From the NCBI GenBank assembly GCA_030597965.1, contig JAUVQU010000098.1, positions 1 to 8,274 on the forward strand: 8,274 bases of DNA. Reading direction: 5' to 3'. The DNA is from Cellvibrionaceae bacterium. GTDB taxonomy: Bacteria > Pseudomonadota > Gammaproteobacteria > Pseudomonadales > Cellvibrionaceae. The position numbers were made by a program, and so were the translations under genes. Every line of letters begins with the position of its first letter. The first letter of the stretch is position 1. Shown here one piece after another: positions 5,605 through 8,274 of this stretch. The notes beneath the pieces are model-generated. The model had not been told where the DNA came from. It made no database searches and saw only the letters and a program-made list of their open reading frames with translations.

Positions 5605-6297
5605 TTAATGAACGCTGGGGTGTAATAAGAATCTTGAAAGGACAAAGCTTACGGTCCAACAAATCATGACGGTCCAGAGGTCGTGGGAGAGAAAGTGCGC
5701 CCCGCGGAACTGTTGAGTGATCCCAAACGTAAGGCCAAGCCCTAAACCCAGAGAAAGCCCTGCCCATCGCCAATGAGGCCGTATGGCGGCAAAAAAGAAG
5801 TAGAGGGCTATCCACGTATAGCCTGCGCTGGCATGCCCGGCGGGAAAGCAGGCGGATGCTGGCATGGAGGAAGGCCGTGTATTGAGCAAGCCAATAAAGT
5901 CTCGTTCCCCGCCATAGCGAACTAAATCCCAAGGGCATTCCATGTTCACAAGTTGTTTAAGCGTTGCGACAAGCAGCGTAGAAAGAAGCGTTGCGGAAAA
6001 AAGATATAAAAGCGGCATGCGATACGCTTTAAAACGAGTTACAACGGTGCTTAGTATCAAAAGGAGGAGTGTGACTAAACCCATCGCTAAGCTTAGCCAT
6101 TTACCGCCTGTGTGAAGAACATCTTGGGTAATCAAGGCATCTTTCCACGTCCAGGCATTACCTTGAAAGCGATATATAACGTCAGTTATCGTAAAATCTA
6201 TGTTTAAAATACTGAAGACCGACATGACGATTAGAAATAAAAGCCATACGGATGCTACGGATTTGAGAACATTTAGTAGAGCAGCACGCATAGCCAC
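5605..6297 (-). CDS. PAP2-family membrane phosphatase
   Basis: The 230-residue integral membrane protein carries PAP2 (type 2 phosphatidate phosphatase) motifs. The first is KQLVNMECPWDL (K114-x6-C121-P122), where the usual Arg is Cys. The second is CFPAGHASAGY with H155. The third is FRGAHFLSHDLW with R198, H201, H205 and D206, whose spacing differs from the classic SR-x5-H-x3-D. As I recall, this CPWDL/PAGHAS/RGAHFLSHD form recurs in a proteobacterial subfamily, so it is probably active. PAP2 enzymes remove phosphate from phosphatidate, undecaprenyl pyrophosphate or lipid A. The frame starts at GTG 6297; ATG 6291 (MRAALLNV) is an equally good start. Either start overlaps the dgkA 3' end, which suggests coupled translation, and eptA follows after 24 bp. 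The substrate cannot be told from sequence. Confidence 0.88.
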   Translation of the reverse strand: MAMRAALLNVLKSVASVWLLFLIVMSVFSILNIDFTITDVIYRFQGNAWTWKDALITQDVLHTGGKWLSLAMGLVTLLLLILSTVVTRFKAYRMPLLYLFSATLLSTLLVATLKQLVNMECPWDLVRYGGERDFIGLLNTRPSSMPASACFPAGHASAGYTWIALYFFFAAIRPHWRWAGLSLGLGLGLTFGITQQFRGAHFLSHDLWTVMICWTVSFVLSRFLLHPSVH

Positions 6298-6650
6298 ACA
6301 CCCATCATCATAAAAAGGGTCATCATGACGGCGGCAGCCCCCATGTCTTTAGCACGCCCGCTAAGTTCGTTATGTTCTAGTCCAATACGGTCAATGGTGC
6401 ATTCGATGGCGGAGTTAATGAGTTCTACTATCACTACAAGGGTGAGTGAAGAAAACAGCAATGCTTTTTCTACGGAAGTGGCATTAACAAAAAATATAAA
6501 AGGGTAAAGGACGAGGCATAGCATCACCTCTTGTCTAAATGCAGACTCATTTATCCAGCAAGCTTTTAAACCCGATACTGCATTAATAGAAGCGCGGAAG
6601 ATGCGTTTGACACCCGTGCCATTAGGTTTTGACGTCGTTGAAATAGGCAA
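6273..6650 (-). CDS. dgkA: Diacylglycerol kinase DgkA (prokaryotic type)
   Basis: The 125-residue protein aligns with E. coli DgkA along its length: GLKACWINESAFRQE, then VIVELINSAIECTIDRIG with E76, N79 and E83, and ELSGRAKDMGAAAV with K101 and D102. E76 corresponds to the catalytic E69 of E. coli DgkA; N79, E83 and K101/D102 match its N72, E76 and K94/D95. Three membrane segments follow an amphipathic N-terminus. It phosphorylates diacylglycerol with ATP to phosphatidate at the inner membrane, returning headgroup-transfer by-products to phospholipid synthesis. The start appears to be TTG at 6650, with GAGAG seven bases upstream; no ATG or GTG precedes the conserved region in frame and a TGA lies upstream. 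It overlaps pap2 by about 25 bp and heads the dgkA-pap2-eptA unit, fitting recycling of the diacylglycerol released by EptA. Confidence 0.94.
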   Translation of the reverse strand: MPISTTSKPNGTGVKRIFRASINAVSGLKACWINESAFRQEVMLCLVLYPFIFFVNATSVEKALLFSSLTLVVIVELINSAIECTIDRIGLEHNELSGRAKDMGAAAVMMTLFMMMGVWLCVLLY

Positions 6651-6687
6651 GACAGTACTCTCGATAACGTAACAGTAGGGTCACTGT

Positions 6688-6721
6688 AAAGCGCAAAACT
6701 TAACGAACAGTTATGCGCTTT
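6688..6721. terminator. Hairpin between glycosyltransferase and dgkA, containing a weak PmrA-like repeat
   Basis: AAAGCGCA (6688-6695) and TGCGCTTT (6714-6721) are perfect 8-bp arms. After one mismatch, AACT/AGTT adds four more pairs around an 8-base loop. It lies just past the glycosyltransferase stop, so it may end that transcript, although only three U residues follow on either strand. The loop side holds CATAAC-TGTTC-GTTAAG on the minus strand (6715-6699), a 9-of-12 match to a PmrA box, about 50 bp before dgkA. Confidence 0.5.
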
Positions 6722-6724
6722 AAT

Positions 6725-7918
6725 TCAGTAGCTAGAATGCAAAGGGGCAGCGCTGGGTGGTGTTCTAACCCACTGTGTTGGTTGGTTTGTTGCCGAGGCC
6801 AGTTGAACGGGAGCGGTTGCGTTTTGTCCGTCAAGATTAGCGCTGATAGCGTCTATTACCGTGCTGATCTCTGGGCGCCACAGAATAGTGTCATAGGCTT
6901 CTCGTGGTACGAAGGCGAGTGATTTTTTCTGGCGTACTAGGGAAATGGTGGCGACATCGAGTGCTGCCGCTAAGTGCATAGGCCCTGAGTCTGGTGTCAC
7001 GAGTAACCGCGCTCGCCCTAGAACAGCGGCAAAGTGACGAATAGGAAGCGGCGGGCATAAGCTACCATACAGTGATGACATCAAGCGCTGCTCAATAGGG
7101 GCTAGAAGCCTAAACTCCTCCGGTCCAAGGAAAACGACATAACGTATTTTGCAGGCTTCCATGGCATCGATGAGCATTAGCCAAAATGCCAACGGCCAAC
7201 GTTTGTTTTGATGCCCGCCTACGAAGATCGCAATAAAGTCTGTATCTGATGAGTGGTCGCTATGCAGACTGAATAGCTGTCGTATCTTCGTCATGGCTTG
7301 ATAGCCTTCCTGATCCGTTAGCTGGAGCAGTGGCCGATTATGGCAAGCAACGCCGAGCGGGCGTGTCAAATTGACGATGGCATCATAGGCATGTGATGAC
7401 TTACCTTCCGCCTCAATGTTGTACCAGCGCTGGTGACCTTTACCTGAACCCATGCTGTACCGTGCTCCTATTAACCGGGTCACGATAAAGCCGCTCGTTG
7501 AACCTCCGCTCACTTGTACCGCTAGATCATAGCGTTGTGCCCGTAAGCGTCGTAATAGCGTCACGCACTGCCAGGGACGGAGAATGGCGGTTCTCGACAG
7601 TAAATGAAAATGATCAACAGGACGTTGCTGCAACAGTGGCCATGTTTTATCCGTCGCTAAATAATCTATGCGCGCGGAAGGAAAACGTTCACGAAAAGCA
7701 TCGATGACAGGGGTACTGATTAGCGCGTTGCCCAGACGAAAATTGGGGCGAATAATGAGAATTTTTTCTATGCCCACAAGGTTATTAATGGTTTCTGGTG
7801 CAGGCGCTTTGACGATATACCGTATACCTCCGAGTAAAAATCGCTTCATTCTTTTTTCTACAAAACGGGCCATTATTTTTAAATAATAGTTTGTTCTAAT
7901 CAGTGTTAGTAAGTGCAT
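6725..7918 (-). CDS. Family 9 glycosyltransferase (LPS heptosyltransferase-like)
   Basis: The 397-residue protein has the two-domain GT-B layout of GT9 enzymes. The N-terminal signature is ILIIRPNFRLGNALISTP (residues 53-70) followed by a DAFRERFP helix. The C-terminal donor-binding region has GGHQNKRWP (234-242) and TPDSGPMHLAAAL (308-320). Heptosyltransferases such as WaaC, WaaF and WaaQ use ADP-heptose to build the lipopolysaccharide inner core on the cytoplasmic face. Their conserved Asp in the LGD motif is Asn64 here, so activity or substrate may differ. The C-terminus (about 365-397) is low-complexity and probably disordered. The N-terminal 16 residues before M16 (ATG 7873) are not obviously conserved. 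M24 (ATG 7849) is also possible, and no start has a strong ribosome site. It precedes dgkA by 74 bp on the same strand; the hairpin at 6688-6721 may separate them. Confidence 0.87.
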   Translation of the reverse strand: MHLLTLIRTNYYLKIMARFVEKRMKRFLLGGIRYIVKAPAPETINNLVGIEKILIIRPNFRLGNALISTPVIDAFRERFPSARIDYLATDKTWPLLQQRPVDHFHLLSRTAILRPWQCVTLLRRLRAQRYDLAVQVSGGSTSGFIVTRLIGARYSMGSGKGHQRWYNIEAEGKSSHAYDAIVNLTRPLGVACHNRPLLQLTDQEGYQAMTKIRQLFSLHSDHSSDTDFIAIFVGGHQNKRWPLAFWLMLIDAMEACKIRYVVFLGPEEFRLLAPIEQRLMSSLYGSLCPPLPIRHFAAVLGRARLLVTPDSGPMHLAAALDVATISLVRQKKSLAFVPREAYDTILWRPEISTVIDAISANLDGQNATAPVQLASATNQPTQWVRTPPSAAPLHSSY

Positions 7919-7994
7919 ACTCTGGCGCTCTATTCAGTTAATAGAAAATGACCTGCCCGCGGTAGCGACAGGGCAGATTCAAAATGACCGCCAG
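7919..7994 (-). promoter_or_regulatory. Nested inverted repeats in the glycosyltransferase leader
   Basis: CTGGCG (7922-7927) and CGCCAG (7989-7994) can pair and would place the bases just before the 7918 start codon in a stem. Inside lies CTGCCC/GGGCAG (7953-7958 with 7971-7976). A 9-base direct repeat, AAAATGACC, flanks the inner stem (7945-7953 and 7981-7989). This could limit translation from the first ATG or be an operator. The symmetry is seen; the function is inferred. Confidence 0.35.
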
Positions 7995-8050
7995 TGAAGG
8001 CGCTGCTTTGGCTTTGCCCATGGCGAAAGAAGCAGCTTGAGCCTAAGTAA

Positions 8051-8067
8051 CTTAAAGAAGAGTTAAG
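8051..8067 (-). promoter_or_regulatory. PmrA-box-like repeat upstream of the glycosyltransferase
   Basis: The minus strand reads CTTAAC-TCTTC-TTTAAG, 11 of 12 matches to YTTAAK-N5-YTTAAK with the exact 5-base spacing, about 133 bp before the glycosyltransferase start. No good -10 element is visible at the expected distance. Confidence 0.4.
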
Positions 8068-8151
8068 CTGCGTAAAAGGTTTGCAAAAAAGGGTGGCTGA
8101 CTTACAGGTTGAATTCAGATGCGTATGCTTTGTGGGGGATACGTTGCCGTA

Positions 8152-8168
8152 TTTAAGAAAAGCTTAAG
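8152..8168 (+). promoter_or_regulatory. PmrA-box-like direct repeat, exact consensus match
   Basis: TTTAAG-AAAAG-CTTAAG fits YTTAAK-N5-YTTAAK, the consensus bound by PmrA-type OmpR-family response regulators, at all 12 positions. On the plus strand AATAAT (8178-8183) or GATATT (8188-8193) could be the -10, pointing to a gene right of the window. The minus-strand reading (CTTAAG-CTTTT-CTTAAA) matches 11 of 12 and points to the glycosyltransferase. Identity of the regulator is inferred. Confidence 0.5.
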
Positions 8169-8274
8169 GAAGGTCTGAATAATTACCGATATTCGTCAAC
8201 GCTCACTTGAGCTGATAAAAAATTGCAAATTTAGGCACTATTTTCCCGTTCTTTGTGCATTTTTTGCCCGTTAA

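Larger units (their letters stand above)
7995..8274. other. Gene-free right end
   Basis: Apart from the PmrA-like repeats annotated separately, I see no gene here. Only frames of 18-19 codons without ribosome sites occur (for example ATG 7984 to TGA 8040). A small stem, GCTCA-CT-TGAGC, followed two bases later by ATAAAAAA, lies near 8201-8221. It is probably the regulatory gap between the glycosyltransferase and a gene beyond the window. Confidence 0.5.

Noticed and set aside
5426..5938. 170-residue minus-strand open frame
   Set aside because: It is an out-of-frame overlap of pap2 and eptA, both of which show clear catalytic motifs in their own frames.
7984..8160. Two tiny plus-strand frames of 18-19 codons (ATG 7984; ATG near 8119)
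   Set aside because: They have no ribosome sites, no recognisable content, and overlap the inverted-repeat leader or the PmrA-like box region.
1..8274. CRISPR array, insertion sequence, phage or toxin-antitoxin genes
   Set aside because: No regularly spaced repeats, transposase or integrase motifs, target duplications or toxin-antitoxin families were seen on either strand.

Overview
The window most resembles the chromosome of a marine or halophilic gammaproteobacterium, probably Halomonas/Vreelandella-like. That is my inference from the protein families, the moderate G+C and the gene set; no rRNA or other taxonomic marker is present. Nearly every intact gene reads on the minus strand.

Bases 1-2391 form a heavy-metal patch. 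It holds the 5' part of a CzcD/ZitB-type zinc-cation diffusion facilitator (running off the left edge), a DUF1232/YkvA membrane protein and an RcnR/DmeR-type nickel-cobalt repressor. Divergent from the repressor is a badly broken NreB-type nickel-efflux gene of the major facilitator superfamily. A near-perfect RcnR operator (TACT, a G run, AGTA) lies between repressor and dead pump, so the sensor, the operator and the pump's start and His-rich tail survive while the pump core has decayed.

Bases 2392-3468 carry mntP (manganese efflux) between two non-coding stretches. Upstream of mntP are a plausible promoter and a leader of about 90 nt that can fold. It is not a recognisable yybP-ykoY manganese riboswitch.

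Bases 3469-7918 are an envelope/lipopolysaccharide modification locus. In transcription order (right to left) it holds a family 9 glycosyltransferase (heptosyltransferase-like), dgkA, a PAP2 phosphatase, eptA (lipid A phosphoethanolamine transferase) and an unknown 124-residue membrane protein. dgkA, pap2 and eptA are tightly packed and make biochemical sense together. EptA takes phosphoethanolamine from phosphatidylethanolamine and leaves diacylglycerol, DgkA phosphorylates diacylglycerol for re-use, and PAP2 enzymes remove phosphates from lipid carriers, lipid A or phosphatidate. Four copies of a 6-5-6 direct repeat like the PmrA box (YTTAAK-N5-YTTAAK) lie in the gaps of this locus, one of them exact. 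Bases 7919-8274 contain no gene but do contain two of these boxes and a nested inverted-repeat leader before the glycosyltransferase.

The points most worth checking are the PmrA-like box set, the orphaned nickel sensor/operator with a decayed pump, the foldable mntP leader, and the unknown membrane protein behind eptA. I did not find a clearly new multi-gene system.
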